DNA from: an uncultured Saprospiraceae bacterium
Lineage (GTDB): Bacteria > Bacteroidota > Bacteroidia > Chitinophagales > Saprospiraceae
DNA: 64,000 nt
Direction of reading: 5' to 3'
Assembly (NCBI GenBank): GCA_937974625.1
Contig: CALJVJ010000036.1
Location: 1 to 64,000, forward strand
Positions 9,609 through 20,600 of the stretch are shown piece by piece. The first letter of the stretch is position 1. Every line of letters begins with the position of its first letter. Below the pieces are notes generated by a model. The model was not told where the DNA came from, made no database searches, and saw only the letters and a program-made list of their open reading frames with translations. The position numbers and the translations under genes were made by a program.

Positions 9609-9644
9609 GCAGATGAGTATTTGCAAACCAAAAAAAAATTAGGG

Positions 9645-10436
9645 ATGAATATTAATACCAAAAACTCAAGAATTGCTCAACAATTCGACTTAACCGGAAA
9701 AGTCGCTATTGTAACGGGAGCAAGTAAAGGAATTGGTGAATCCATAGCTAGAGGAATGGCAGAGTTTGGCGCAAAAGTCGTCATTAGCAGTAGAAGCCAA
9801 GAATCAGTAAATGCCGTAGCAGCAGCTTTTCAAAAAGATGACCTAGAAGCTACAGGAATTGCTTGTCACATAGGTAAAACCGAGCAGCTTCAACAATTGG
9901 TAGATAAAACTATGGAGATTTATGGTCGCATAGACATCATTGTCAATAATGCTGCTACAAATCCAGTTTATGCCCCTATTGATAAAGTAGAAGGCAGTGC
10001 ATTTGATAAGATTATGAGTGTTAATGTAAAATCTCCTTTTGCTTTCTCTAATATGGTTTATCCGATTATGAAAAAACAAGGAAGTGGTTCCATTATTCAT
10101 ATTAGTTCGGTTGCTGGTAAAAGACCAGATGACAAATTAGGTATCTATAGCGTTAGTAAAGCAGCTTTGATAATGTTGACAAAAAGTCAAGCAAAAGAAT
10201 GGGGAAAAGAGGGTATTCGAGTAAATGTGATTTGTCCTGGATTGATTCAAACAAAGTTTAGCGCAGCACTTTGGCAAAATGAAAAAATACTAAAAACAGT
10301 GGAGCAATTATTACCATTACGCAGAATGGCGCAACCTGATGAAATGGCAGGATTGGCTATGTTTTTAGCGGCGGATGCTAGTAGTTATTGTACAGGTGCT
10401 GTCTTTGATGCGGATGGAGGGTATTTGGCAGCATAA
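9645..10436 (+). CDS. SDR family oxidoreductase
   Basis: TGASKGIGESIA, NNAA, YSVSKAALIMLTKSQAKEW, C-terminal DADGGYLAA. ORF track start at 9621 is a TTG; the ATG at 9645 is preferred. Confidence 0.92.
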   Translation: MNINTKNSRIAQQFDLTGKVAIVTGASKGIGESIARGMAEFGAKVVISSRSQESVNAVAAAFQKDDLEATGIACHIGKTEQLQQLVDKTMEIYGRIDIIVNNAATNPVYAPIDKVEGSAFDKIMSVNVKSPFAFSNMVYPIMKKQGSGSIIHISSVAGKRPDDKLGIYSVSKAALIMLTKSQAKEWGKEGIRVNVICPGLIQTKFSAALWQNEKILKTVEQLLPLRRMAQPDEMAGLAMFLAADASSYCTGAVFDADGGYLAA

Positions 10437-10468
10437 GTCAAAATGTAAAATCTAAAAGTATCTGTATT

Positions 10469-10507
10469 AAAAAAGGCTTTCAGAAAGAGATATTCTGAAA
10501 GCCTTTT
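10469..10507. terminator. Bidirectional intrinsic terminator
   Basis: AAAAAGGCTTTCAGAA-AGAGATA-TTCTGAAAGCCTTTTT between convergent genes. Confidence 0.85.
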
Positions 10508-10531
10508 TCATCGGAATCATTTAGACAAACT

Positions 10532-11110
10532 CTAAATATATCGCTGGTCTAAAGAGAAATATTCAGGATATTTTCCTTTAATATTTTTATAAAAGTCCAT
10601 AATCTTTTTCATATCAGCTGCTACATCATCAGTGGGATAAACAACGCCTCCTATTCCTGCTTCCTTCTTTTCATAATCCAGATAGCCAAAGGTAATCGGT
10701 ACATTCGCTTTCTTAGCTACATGATAAAATCCCATTTTCCATTCTTCGCGCAAAGCTCGAGTTCCTTCAGGAGCAATAACTAAAGCTATTTGCTCATGCT
10801 CTCCAAAGAAGTCAGCCATTTGTTCAATCTGGCTTTTCCGTGGCTTATTGGGGTCTTTTTTACTTCGGTTGATACCCAATCCGCCCAAGGGTTTAACCAA
10901 CAAACCCATCGGAAATTTTGTCCAAAAATCTTTAATGGCAATTTTTACAGGAATCCCTAAAACTGAAAAAGCAACTTTTACTAAAATACCATCCCAATTT
11001 GTAGTGTGTGGTGCAGCAATAACCACACTCCGCTCTGCTTCCTTTGGAACATTAGGAGCTACTTTCCAGCCTATAATCCATAATATAAATCTAGCAATTG
11101 CTTTACCCAT
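10532..11110 (-). CDS. 1-acyl-sn-glycerol-3-phosphate acyltransferase-like (PlsC family)
   Basis: AAPHTTNWDG (HxxxxD-like NH...D block), VIAPEGTR motif. Confidence 0.85.
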   Translation of the reverse strand: MGKAIARFILWIIGWKVAPNVPKEAERSVVIAAPHTTNWDGILVKVAFSVLGIPVKIAIKDFWTKFPMGLLVKPLGGLGINRSKKDPNKPRKSQIEQMADFFGEHEQIALVIAPEGTRALREEWKMGFYHVAKKANVPITFGYLDYEKKEAGIGGVVYPTDDVAADMKKIMDFYKNIKGKYPEYFSLDQRYI

Positions 11111-11183
11111 AATGCAAAGGTAGGAAATGAAGATTGGTAGGACAAATTTTTCTACTAGTAGTAAAAAAATAGTTATGCCATTT

Positions 11184-11936
11184 TTAAAAAACTTTCAAAA
11201 ATCGAGTACCATACCAAGAGAAGGCTTCTCCATCTACGAGTTGAATAGGTATATTAGGAAAAGTCAATTTTAACTCCTTAATATGTTTTTGTTTAAAAGG
11301 GAAAGGCTCAGAGGAAAGTAGGATGATTTCGGGTTTGCGGTCGTTTAATTCTGCTAAAGTAAAGGAAGGATACCGAGCTTGTTCGCCAAACACATTCTCA
11401 TACCCTGTGTGTTTCAGCATATCATGTATGTAAGTATCATATCCAATAGTCATATAAGGCTTTTGCCAAATCAAATAAGCTGCCCTTACTTTTTTCTCCT
11501 GTTTGATTGATTGCAATAAAGTTTTAGAATCATTGATGATTTTATTAGCTACATCCTCTTTGCTCAACACTAAACCTAGTTGCTGAATCAGCTCCATCGC
11601 ATCAGCAAAATTGGCAATATCACTAATCCAAACGGGAAAATATTGACTCAATTGCTCAATCTGACTTTTATCATTTTCCTCTTTATTGGCTATTATTAAA
11701 TCTGGTTTCAAGGCAGCTACTCGGTCAAAATTTACATTTTTTGTTCCACCTATTTTAGGAATAGTACGCAAAGCTTCTTTAGGATGTACACAGAATTTAG
11801 TGCGCCCCACAATGTTTTCAAACAACCCTAAATCATAGAGTAATTCTGTAATAGAAGGAACTAAGGAAACAATCCGTTTAGGTGGAGAATCTAAAATGAT
11901 TTTTCTACCTAATTGGTCAGAATATATATTTGACAA
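11184..11936 (-). CDS. Helical-backbone metal receptor / BtuF-like cobalamin or siderophore-binding protein
   Basis: PPKRIVSLVPSITELLYDLGLFENIVGRTKFCVHP...IPKIGGTKNVNFDRVAALKPDLIIANKEEN; no obvious signal peptide. Confidence 0.8.
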   Translation of the reverse strand: MSNIYSDQLGRKIILDSPPKRIVSLVPSITELLYDLGLFENIVGRTKFCVHPKEALRTIPKIGGTKNVNFDRVAALKPDLIIANKEENDKSQIEQLSQYFPVWISDIANFADAMELIQQLGLVLSKEDVANKIINDSKTLLQSIKQEKKVRAAYLIWQKPYMTIGYDTYIHDMLKHTGYENVFGEQARYPSFTLAELNDRKPEIILLSSEPFPFKQKHIKELKLTFPNIPIQLVDGEAFSWYGTRFLKVF

Positions 11937-12009
11937 GATGATAAAAATTTAGATTTCCAGCAAAGGGTAAGCACTCAATATTACTATATGTATCGTATTT
12001 AATCAATAA

Positions 12010-12031
12010 CGACGAATGAATTCGTCGGTAC
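12010..12031. repeat. Short palindromic element (REP-like), copy 1
   Basis: CGACGAAT-GA-ATTCGTCG(GTAC); GAATGAATTCGTCGGTAC is 17/18 identical to the minus strand at 33408-33391. Confidence 0.5.
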
Positions 12032-12032
12032 T

Positions 12033-12578
12033 TTATTTCGCTGTCCAAACAACTTCTTCTGCCCCCAATTCTTTACCCACAAAACGAGCCAATACAAAAA
12101 AGTAATCCGACAAACGGTTTAGATATTGAATCAAAATAGGAGCAATCGTTTCAAGTTCACTCAAAGCAACTACATTTCTTTCCGCTCTGCGACAAACACA
12201 TCGCACCACATGGCAATGAGAAACAGTAGGATGGCCTCCTGGTAAAATAAAATTCTTTAAAGGTTCCAGACGCTCTTCCATACGGTCAATCCCTTTTTCT
12301 AGCATTTCAATTTCAGCAGGTTTAATTTCGGGTATCCAAAGGTTCTCTTTGGAAGGGTCAGCAGCTAAGTGAGAACCGATGGTAAAAAGCGTCTCTTGAA
12401 TAGACTTTAGTTCCCCACGCAATACATCATTCATCAAATGGTCTCTAACCAAACCGATAAAAGAATTCAATTCATCTACCGTTCCATAAGATTCAATACG
12501 AATATGATGCTTGGGCAAACGCGCGCCACCAAAAAGGGCAGTTGTACCTTTATCTCCTGTTTTAGTGTATATTTTCAT
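12033..12578 (-). CDS. Cob(I)yrinic acid a,c-diamide adenosyltransferase, PduO type
   Basis: MKIYTKTGDKGTTALFGGARLPKHHIRIESYGTVDELNSFIG...LPGGHPTVSHCHVVRCVCRRAER...YLNRLSDYFFVLAR. Confidence 0.95.
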   Translation of the reverse strand: MKIYTKTGDKGTTALFGGARLPKHHIRIESYGTVDELNSFIGLVRDHLMNDVLRGELKSIQETLFTIGSHLAADPSKENLWIPEIKPAEIEMLEKGIDRMEERLEPLKNFILPGGHPTVSHCHVVRCVCRRAERNVVALSELETIAPILIQYLNRLSDYFFVLARFVGKELGAEEVVWTAK

Positions 12579-12660
12579 ATGCTAATTTATTTTCCAACAA
12601 AATTAAAGAAGTAGCTTGAATTATAATTAGAAGTCTATCTAAAAAAGTAGAATTAACAAA

Positions 12661-12698
12661 CAACCCCTTCAAAATAATTAAATCTTGAAGGGGTTGTA
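12661..12698. terminator. Intrinsic terminator
   Basis: caaccccttcaa-aataattaaatc-ttgaaggggttg stem, downstream of the helicase gene. Confidence 0.75.
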
Positions 12699-12724
12699 AT
12701 ACTTATATCAATTATAGATAAATA

Positions 12725-14470
12725 TTAGTTACGGTAAGAACGTCTTCTATTTCCGCCACCGCCACCGCCTTTTCTTTCGAAACGGTCACCAGCATTGATA
12801 CGAATAGAACGTCCTTCGAATTCTGCATCTTTTAATTCACTAATAACTTGTTCCGCAGAATTTTCCTCAACTTCAAAGAAAGTAAATTTCTCTTGCATGT
12901 CAATTCGACCAATCGCTTGTCCAGAAATATTAGCCTCTTTACAAATCATATTGATAAAAGGGCCTTTCCCTCCTACGTCCATAGAACCAATATTAATAAA
13001 CAATCGCTGTCTTCTTTCTCTGCGGCCACCACCAGATCCAGCATCATCACGACGTCCATTATTTCGGCCACTATTTCGTCCACCATCTCGGCGTCCTCTA
13101 TGTCCACCACCATGGCTTACTCTATCTCTACGACCTCTTGATTCTCTTTGGTTTAAATCTTTAGCATCGCTGTAATTTTTCAAGAATCTGGCTAAAGAGA
13201 TAGTTGCTATTTTTGCTAACAATTCTTCTTTAGTTAACTCCTCTCCTAATTCTTCAACTAACTGAGGTAACAAAGCTTGTACCTGTTCATTCACCTCTGC
13301 TTCTTTAATAGACTTAACTTGTTCTACCAATCGCTGTTGGCAAATGGCATCACCAGTAGGAATCAATACTTGCGAAAATTCAACTTTAAGGGTTCGTTCC
13401 AGTCTTCGTAAGATACTTACATCTCTAGGATGCGCTAAAACTAGCGAAATACCTTTATTTCCTGCACGTCCAGTCCGTCCACTTCTGTGTGTATAAAAGG
13501 AAAGGTCTTCAGGAATATTATAATGAAAGACGTGTGTAATTTCATTCACATCAATCCCTCTTGCTGCGACATCTGTTGCGACCAAGATTTGTAATCGTCT
13601 GTCTCTAAATCTCGACATTACTCGGTCACGCTGTGCTTGGGTCAAATCGCCATGTAAAGCATCCGCCTTATAGCCGTCTCTACTTAAATTTTCTGCAACT
13701 TCTCTAGCATCTCTACGGGTTCGTGTAAATACCAAACCAAAGCAACTAGAATTAAAGTCTAAAAATCGGCGCAATACTTCATATCTATCAGAAGGATAAA
13801 CAGTCACATATTGGTGGTCGATATCTTGATTAGAAGAATTAGTAGTCCCAACCTTGATTTCTACAGGGTCAGTCATATAGTTTTTAGAAATTCTTCTAAC
13901 CTCTTTGGGCATCGTCGCAGAAAACAACCAAGTCAATTTATCATCAGGAGTGTTATCTAAGATTTCATCAATCTCTTCTTTAAACCCCATATTGAGCATT
14001 TCATCTGCCTCATCTAGCACGACGTACTCAATTTCATTTATATTAATCGCTTTACGCTTAATTAAATCTCTTAGTCGACCAGGTGTTGCCACTACAATCT
14101 GCACACCTCTCTTAATGGCTTTCATTTGTTGGTAAATATCTGTACCACCATAAACCGCTAAAATATTCAAAGCTCGATTATACTTACCAAATTGGTCTAA
14201 TTCCTTAGCAATTTGTAGACATAATTCTCTAGTAGGCGCCAAGACCAACGCTTGGGTAATCTTTTCCTTAGCATCCACTAAGTCAATTAAAGGCAAACCA
14301 AAAGCAGCAGTTTTCCCAGTACCAGTTTGAGCCAAACCAATAAGGTCAGATTCATCATTTAATAAAACAGGAATAGCTTGTTCTTGAATAGCTGTAGGCG
14401 TTACAAAACCTAATTTACCAATAGCATCTACTAACGGTTGAGACAGCCCCAACGAAGCAAAATCACTCAT
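12725..14470 (-). CDS. DEAD-box RNA helicase, DeaD/CsdA-like, with C-terminal DbpA-type RNA-binding domain and RG-rich linker
   Basis: AQTGTGKTAAF, PTRELCLQ, VLDEADEMLN, SATMP, HRSGRTGRAG; linker rich in RGRRD/GGRN; C-terminal GSMDVGGKGPFINMICKEANISGQAIGRIDM. Confidence 0.95.
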   Translation of the reverse strand: MSDFASLGLSQPLVDAIGKLGFVTPTAIQEQAIPVLLNDESDLIGLAQTGTGKTAAFGLPLIDLVDAKEKITQALVLAPTRELCLQIAKELDQFGKYNRALNILAVYGGTDIYQQMKAIKRGVQIVVATPGRLRDLIKRKAININEIEYVVLDEADEMLNMGFKEEIDEILDNTPDDKLTWLFSATMPKEVRRISKNYMTDPVEIKVGTTNSSNQDIDHQYVTVYPSDRYEVLRRFLDFNSSCFGLVFTRTRRDAREVAENLSRDGYKADALHGDLTQAQRDRVMSRFRDRRLQILVATDVAARGIDVNEITHVFHYNIPEDLSFYTHRSGRTGRAGNKGISLVLAHPRDVSILRRLERTLKVEFSQVLIPTGDAICQQRLVEQVKSIKEAEVNEQVQALLPQLVEELGEELTKEELLAKIATISLARFLKNYSDAKDLNQRESRGRRDRVSHGGGHRGRRDGGRNSGRNNGRRDDAGSGGGRRERRQRLFINIGSMDVGGKGPFINMICKEANISGQAIGRIDMQEKFTFFEVEENSAEQVISELKDAEFEGRSIRINAGDRFERKGGGGGGNRRRSYRN

Positions 14471-14634
14471 ATATTGTTTTTAGTGTAACTATCCAGGGAT
14501 TCTTTGTCTCAGGGGAGAGCGGTGGTGGTTTGCGCCAATTTTCTCTATACTATACCGACGAACTAATTTAAATTTTTCCTAATGTCGGGACATACAAACC
14601 TAATCTTAGACAGATACTTTTCTTAATTAGGCTG

Positions 14635-14667
14635 CAAAGGTACGACTTTATATTATATATTATCAAA
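14635..14667 (-). promoter_or_regulatory. Bacteroidota-type promoter upstream of the DEAD-box helicase gene
   Basis: Minus strand TTTG (14667-14664), 21-bp spacer, TACCTTTG (14642-14635), followed by CAGCC. Confidence 0.7.
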
Positions 14668-14707
14668 GTTTTTTTTAGGTAATCCTAAAAAAAGGTACTT
14701 CAGTTGT

Positions 14708-15403
14708 TTATTGCTTGACAGAAATCCATGTTGCCTTCGCAAAGGCGCACACTTTTCCCGCTTTATCATAAATCGCTGTCCCTGTCCAAGTCTTACGCCC
14801 TTCGGAGCCTAATACCCATCCCATAATGATATATGTTGCATTAATCTTTATGGGGTGCACCTCTTTAGCAGCCATTCTTCCGAGCAGGTAAAATTGGGAG
14901 TCATCTTGAATAGCCCATGCTCCAGGGCAATCCAATGCTGACCAAATAAATTCCGTTTTTACGTTTCCAAATTCATTTCCCAAGTTTTCGTAAGGCATCC
15001 ACGGAGCTGCGACCTTTTGGGGGCCTACATTCCCTGGGTAAATAGCTAAACCATCTCCTCTCATACGAACACTGCCGCAAACAAAACAGCTAGGAATAAG
15101 CACAGCATCATAAGTTTTTGGTGCCTGCATGGCTGCTACAGCTTCAGCATGGGTAATAACAGGAGGTATAGTTATTTGAAAATCAGTTACTTTTGCCTCC
15201 GCAATCAAATTATCCTGATGCATTAAAACTGCACTATCTGCTTGCACATTTAATTGCATAGGTTGTTCCAAAGGAGGTGGTTGTCTTAACGTAACCTCTG
15301 GAATAAAATTCAATTTTGCAGCAATAAGCCCAGCAGTATAGCCACCATTTCCAGAATTAGGTGGGCCTTTAAAACGCTTAGCAACTTGCAAAGAAAAGGT
15401 CAT
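14708..15403 (-). CDS. Hypothetical protein, possible hotdog-fold thioesterase-like
   Basis: 231-aa ORF; GPPNSGNGGYTAGLIAAKL and C-terminal INATYIIMGWVLGSEGRKTWTGTAIYDKAGKVCAFAKATWI resemble acyl-CoA thioesterase-like hotdog proteins. Confidence 0.6.
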   Translation of the reverse strand: MTFSLQVAKRFKGPPNSGNGGYTAGLIAAKLNFIPEVTLRQPPPLEQPMQLNVQADSAVLMHQDNLIAEAKVTDFQITIPPVITHAEAVAAMQAPKTYDAVLIPSCFVCGSVRMRGDGLAIYPGNVGPQKVAAPWMPYENLGNEFGNVKTEFIWSALDCPGAWAIQDDSQFYLLGRMAAKEVHPIKINATYIIMGWVLGSEGRKTWTGTAIYDKAGKVCAFAKATWISVKQ

Positions 15404-15580
15404 AAATAAATAGAAGTTGAAGAAAAATGGATGATAAAATTACCAAAAATATCAAATGGACATTGAATATACTCAACTTTTTTAAAACTAATAACGTTAA
15501 TGAATCTTGGTGCATTTATAATCTGCTCATAATAAGCGAATTGGCACTATTAATTTCAACTACACAAAGAAAATATAGAT

Positions 15581-16309
15581 ATGAAAAAAAAGAAAGCAGT
15601 AACCTCCAATCCACCTTCTATGAAGCAATGGACAAAGATAAAAGGAGAAAACTCTTGGACGATGTTCAAAGTCATTTCAGAGATGGTAGAAGGATTTGAA
15701 CGGTTGAATGAAATTGGCCCATGTGTTTCTATTTTCGGTTCAGCGCGTACAAAACCAGACCATCCCTATTATAAATTAGCAATTGATGTCGCTCGCAAAT
15801 TAACAGAAGAAGGTTTTGGAGTCATTACTGGAGGCGGTCCAGGGATTATGGAAGCAGGGAATAGGGGCGCAAAATTATATGATGGCGTTTCTGTAGGATT
15901 AGGCATTGACTTACCATTTGAATCAGGTGTCAACGAGTTTGTCGATACAGATAAAATTCTAAATCATCGTTTTTTCTTTGTCAGAAAAGTAATGTTTGTA
16001 AAATATGCGCAAGGTTTCGTGGTCTTACCGGGCGGATTTGGTACACTAGATGAATTATTCGAAGTGTTAACCTTGATTCAAACTAAGAAAATCACCAAAG
16101 TGCCTATTGTCTTAGTTGGAAAAGATTTTTGGTCTGGGCTTAAAGGTTGGATTAAAAGTGTAATGCTTGAGCAAGCTGGTAATATCAGTGAGAAAGATTT
16201 GGACTTAATACCGATTGTTGAAAATGCGGATGAAGCAGTGGCTATTATTTGCAATTTTTATAAAGGAAAAGATTCTGGTGAGTTGTCCCCTAATTATGAT
16301 GTGGGTTAA
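15581..16309 (+). CDS. TIGR00730/LOG family Rossmann-fold protein (putative cytokinin riboside phosphoribohydrolase-like)
   Basis: VSIFGSARTKPDHPYY, GVITGGGPGIMEAGNRGA, VVLPGGFGTLDELFEVLTLIQT (PGGxGTxxE). Confidence 0.92.
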   Translation: MKKKKAVTSNPPSMKQWTKIKGENSWTMFKVISEMVEGFERLNEIGPCVSIFGSARTKPDHPYYKLAIDVARKLTEEGFGVITGGGPGIMEAGNRGAKLYDGVSVGLGIDLPFESGVNEFVDTDKILNHRFFFVRKVMFVKYAQGFVVLPGGFGTLDELFEVLTLIQTKKITKVPIVLVGKDFWSGLKGWIKSVMLEQAGNISEKDLDLIPIVENADEAVAIICNFYKGKDSGELSPNYDVG

Positions 16310-16352
16310 TACACTTATTTCCTTATCCTTTCTTATCCATCAAAACTAAAGA

Positions 16353-17105
16353 ATGAACTTTACAGATAAAATAGCACTAATCACTGGCTCTGGTTCAGGA
16401 ATTGGTCGAGCTACCGCTATTATGTTTGCAGAAAAAGGGGCACACATCATGGTTTCAGACATCAATGAAAAAGGTGGGTTGGAAACCGTTAAAATGGTTG
16501 AAGCTATCGGTCAAAAAGCAGCTTTTTGCAAAACAGATGTTTCCAATTTAGCACAAGTTAAAAATTTGGTTCAACAAACCGTAGCTACTTTTGGTCGGGT
16601 CGATATAGCTGTGAATAATGCGGGGATAGGAGGAGATTTTAAAATCACTCATGAGTATCCTGTAGAAAATTGGGATAAAGTGATTGCGATTAACCAAACA
16701 GGTGTTTTTTACTGCATGCAAGCAGAATTAGCTCAAATGACCAAACAAGGAGGGGGTGCGATTGTCAATATCTCCTCCATCGCAGGTCTAAAAGCACAAC
16801 CATATACAGCTGCCTACACTGCCGCAAAACACGCAGTAGTTGGCTTAACAAAAACAGCCGCTCACGAATATGCTCGATATAATATTCGAGTGAATGCAGT
16901 TTGTCCTGTATTTACTATGACCCCTATGGTCAAAGATATGTTGACGATAGACCCTTCCTTTGAAAAAAAACTATTAAGAAACATTCCATTACGTCGATAC
17001 GGACAGCCTAAGGATATTGCCAATGCAATTGTTTGGCTCTGTGCGGAGGAGACTGGCTTTATTACAGGACATAGTATGCCTGTAGATGGTGGTATGACGG
17101 CATAA
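16353..17105 (+). CDS. SDR family oxidoreductase
   Basis: ITGSGSGIGRATA, VNNAGIGG, YTAAKHAVVGLTKTAAHEYA, GHSMPVDGGMTA. Confidence 0.93.
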   Translation: MNFTDKIALITGSGSGIGRATAIMFAEKGAHIMVSDINEKGGLETVKMVEAIGQKAAFCKTDVSNLAQVKNLVQQTVATFGRVDIAVNNAGIGGDFKITHEYPVENWDKVIAINQTGVFYCMQAELAQMTKQGGGAIVNISSIAGLKAQPYTAAYTAAKHAVVGLTKTAAHEYARYNIRVNAVCPVFTMTPMVKDMLTIDPSFEKKLLRNIPLRRYGQPKDIANAIVWLCAEETGFITGHSMPVDGGMTA

Positions 17106-17184
17106 CTTTTTAAGGAGTTAGGATATAAAATCAGTTTTTGCATCAAATTATTATTTTTAACAACCTGCTTATTATTGATTTTGA

Positions 17185-17231
17185 GATTTAAGATATGTCA
17201 AAATCTTAGAAGATTTGACATATCTTAAATC
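17185..17231. repeat. Near-perfect ~22-bp inverted repeat (hairpin)
   Basis: GATTTAAGATATGTCAAAATCTT / AAGATTTGACATATCTTAAATC, one indel between arms, 80 bp after the SDR stop. Confidence 0.7.
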
Positions 17232-17645
17232 CCAAAATTTTAATAGACTTTATAAGCAAACCTTACTTTCTTCCTACTCTATCCTACTAAAAATGAATAT
17301 TACAGCCCTTCAACGCTGCACGACGAAAACTGCAAAATGATTATAGTAGGGTATAGTAAGCCCTACTCCTTTCATTTATGCAAAAAAAATTCAATTAGGT
17401 TAAAAAAAATAAAACCTAATTGGGTATTTTATGAATATGTCGTATATTCACATATCTTATTTTTTCTCTCCTCTCAATAATACATTACGAGCAAACATTA
17501 CTTCTGCATAGTAATATTCCTTATACCATTCCTAGTATAGGTGTCAACGAAGTTGGGTTCGTTACACAAATAGACTATGCCAATACATGGCTATTTCAAA
17601 AACTAGCTTGAATAAATACCCTTATCAAGCCTTTAACCTCAAAAA

Positions 17646-20600
17646 ATGAAAAAAAATCAAACGCTTTCAATCAACTTCTTCTCTTTAAATTTAAAGCAAC
17701 TCCGTATTGCTTTTTTATCAATGAGTATGTTATGCACTATAAATATTTATGCGCAGCAATTTCTCTTTGAAGAAACAGTCAACAACATTGATTTTTCTAC
17801 AGAAGAAACACAATTACAACAGTCTTTTAATGCAACGAGTATCCGTTTTGCTAATTTCAATGGTATTACTGGCACACCAGATTTAGTCATAAAATTGTCT
17901 AGTGACATTTCCCATAAAGTTAGCTATCTCCGAACCGAAACTTTTACAAATGGCTCAGAAGCATGGGTGGGAAAAATAGCAGGGCAACCATTTAGTTCTG
18001 TCGTTTTTTCAAAAGCCAAAGGAGTATGGTATGGAAGAATTCAAGATGAGAATGGAAAAATATTCATGGTCTTTTCTACGGACCAACAAGGTGTCTATAG
18101 TATTATTGAGTTAGGCGATTCCTTAATGGCAGAAGGCGATGACCAAGTGTTAGTATCAGGTGGTCTAAAAAATAACGATGCCACTAGCAGAAATATGATG
18201 AGTGTTTGTGATGCAGGAAGTACCTGTACAGACGTTGTTGTAGATTTATTAATCCTTTACACAGATGATGTCAGGCTTAATAATGGAGGTACCGCTTCGG
18301 TAGAAGCATACATAGCAGGTGTGGTTGCTGACTTAAACCTAGTGAATACTAATAGTGGGGTAACCCATTCTTTTAACTTGAAACATACGGAAGAAGTCAA
18401 TTATGCTGAATCGGGCAGTTCTAATACGGATTTAAATAGACTTGCTGGAACAACGGATGGTTTTATGGATAATGCACATACACTAAGAGATGGGCATGGT
18501 GCGGATTTGGTAGGATTATTAGTAGAAGATGGAGGTGGTTTTTGTGGCTTAGGCCAACTTCCCGTTTCTGGGAGTAGCGAAAATTACGTATCAACTACCG
18601 CCTTTACAATCACACAATATGGATGTGCAGGAGGTAATCGTTCCTTCGCTCATGAAGTGGGGCATAATATGGGTCTTCGACATGATAGATATGTTGATGA
18701 CAACAATACACCTTGTGCTGAAAGTCATGGGTATGTGAATCAAGCTGCTTTTGTAGCAAGTGCTCCCACTGAAAAACGATGGAGAACGGTCATGGCTTAT
18801 AATAATGATTGTGCCGACAATGGAGGTTTCAATTGTATTCGTATAGGATATTGGTCAAACCCTTCCAATACACTTACTTCTGACCCAATGGGTGTCACTG
18901 CCTCTGGCTCAGAAGCAAATTCTACTTATGTACTGAATAGAGCTGCTTGTTTGGTTTCCAATTATAGAACTGCTCCTATTGAAAACCCTGTAGCTGGCTC
19001 CATTACCTGTGCAGGAGACAATCCCACTTTTGATGTTACTATTACAGCAACTGGAGGCTCTGGTAATTATAATGTGTACAATAGTACCTCAGTCTTCGAT
19101 GGTACGACCTTAGTAGGCTCAGTTACAGGAGCTGCAACTACAGGAACAGCAGTAATCCCTGTTACCATTCCAGGGCCAACCATCACCCAAGGAGCTACTT
19201 TAACCGTAAGACAAGCAGCGCCAGCTCCAAGCTCAAATATCACTTTTAGCGTACTATTGCCTAATTGTAATTGTACGAATAGCCCAGCGACAACTGAATT
19301 AACAGAAGATTTTAGTTTTGCTGATTTTGGTGGCTGTTGTTCAGGTGCTTTACCTTCAGGATATAGTAAGTCTCAAAACGCTGGCAATGGTTTCTTAACT
19401 GGTGATCAGTATAGTACAGGGGGAGAGTTGTACAAATGGGACAATACCACTGATGCATGGTTATTCACTAAACCAGTTACGCTGACAGAAGGGGTAAAAT
19501 ACACTTTTAGTTTAGACTACAGAAAACTATTTTCTACCTCTACCACCGAAACGGTCACTATAAAGTATGGAACTGCTCAATCTGAAGCATCAATGGTTCA
19601 TACCATAGGAAGTGCAACAGGATTTACGACTACTTACCAACCGACTTCCCATGATTTTACGCCGACTACATCTGGTGTTTATCACATAGGAATAAATGCA
19701 ACAAGCTCTTCAACAGGCGCTTATACCAATTTTGACAAATTCCTTTTAGAAGGTTCTTGTATCTGTCCTGATGGAAATATGATTGATGATGCCGCTACTA
19801 TTTGTACAGGAACCTTAGCCTCAGAAATCTCAACCTGGCAAACAGCAGTTACTACTGATGCTAATAATATGGTATCAATTGCAAGTAGTGTCACAGGATC
19901 TGCTGTTGTGTACTCCACAGTACTTATCGATGGAGCTGTGACTATGCCAAATGGAAATACTGCCAATGGTGTACATAGTGGTGGAGATAATTGTGCATCA
20001 GAGACACAAACTACTTATGCCTATCTATTATGTTATGGAATAGATGAGAACGTAGGCGGCGGAGATGATAGTTATTTACTATTAGGTACACATACTTTAA
20101 CTGTCAATCCTGATGTGCAAGCACCTTCAGAAAATGTAAATGACTGTATCAATACGATAGCTGTTGCTTGCTCCGGAGATACTTTTACAGGCGTGAGTAC
20201 CCCAACTGGTGGCGCAGCAATTAGTAAATGGAATGCGAGTACTGGTGTTTATACGGCCCTAGATGGAGACCCCGCAGGCACCATAACCATTAAAATAGAA
20301 AGTGGTGTGAGTGGTTCTGATTGTGAAAAAGAATTTATAATCACGACCCCTGCATGTGGGGAACAAGCCTGCCCACCAACCTTAGACGTAACGGCAGTTG
20401 CTGACGGTCAAGTTTATCAAGCAGCCAATACCCTAACATCATCAATTGTCATTCCTTCGAATAATACCGTGACTTTTTTAGCAGGGCAATCTATTACTTT
20501 AGGTGTCGGTTTTGAGGCGGCCCCAACTACTGGCTTTACATTTACAGCAGCAATCGCTAACTGTGCCCCACCACAAACACTACAAGCCCCCGCAGTAGCT

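Noticed and set aside
12795-13175. 126-aa and 97-aa plus-strand ORFs rich in Ser/Arg/Pro
   Set aside because: Antisense to the RG-rich linker of the DEAD-box helicase; composition is a by-product of the RGG codons.
15427-15699. 90-aa ORF before the LOG-family gene
   Set aside because: Overlaps the LOG-family gene in another frame; the LOG-family start at 15581 is better supported.
16862-17146. 94-aa minus-strand ORF
   Set aside because: Antisense to the conserved SDR C-terminus.
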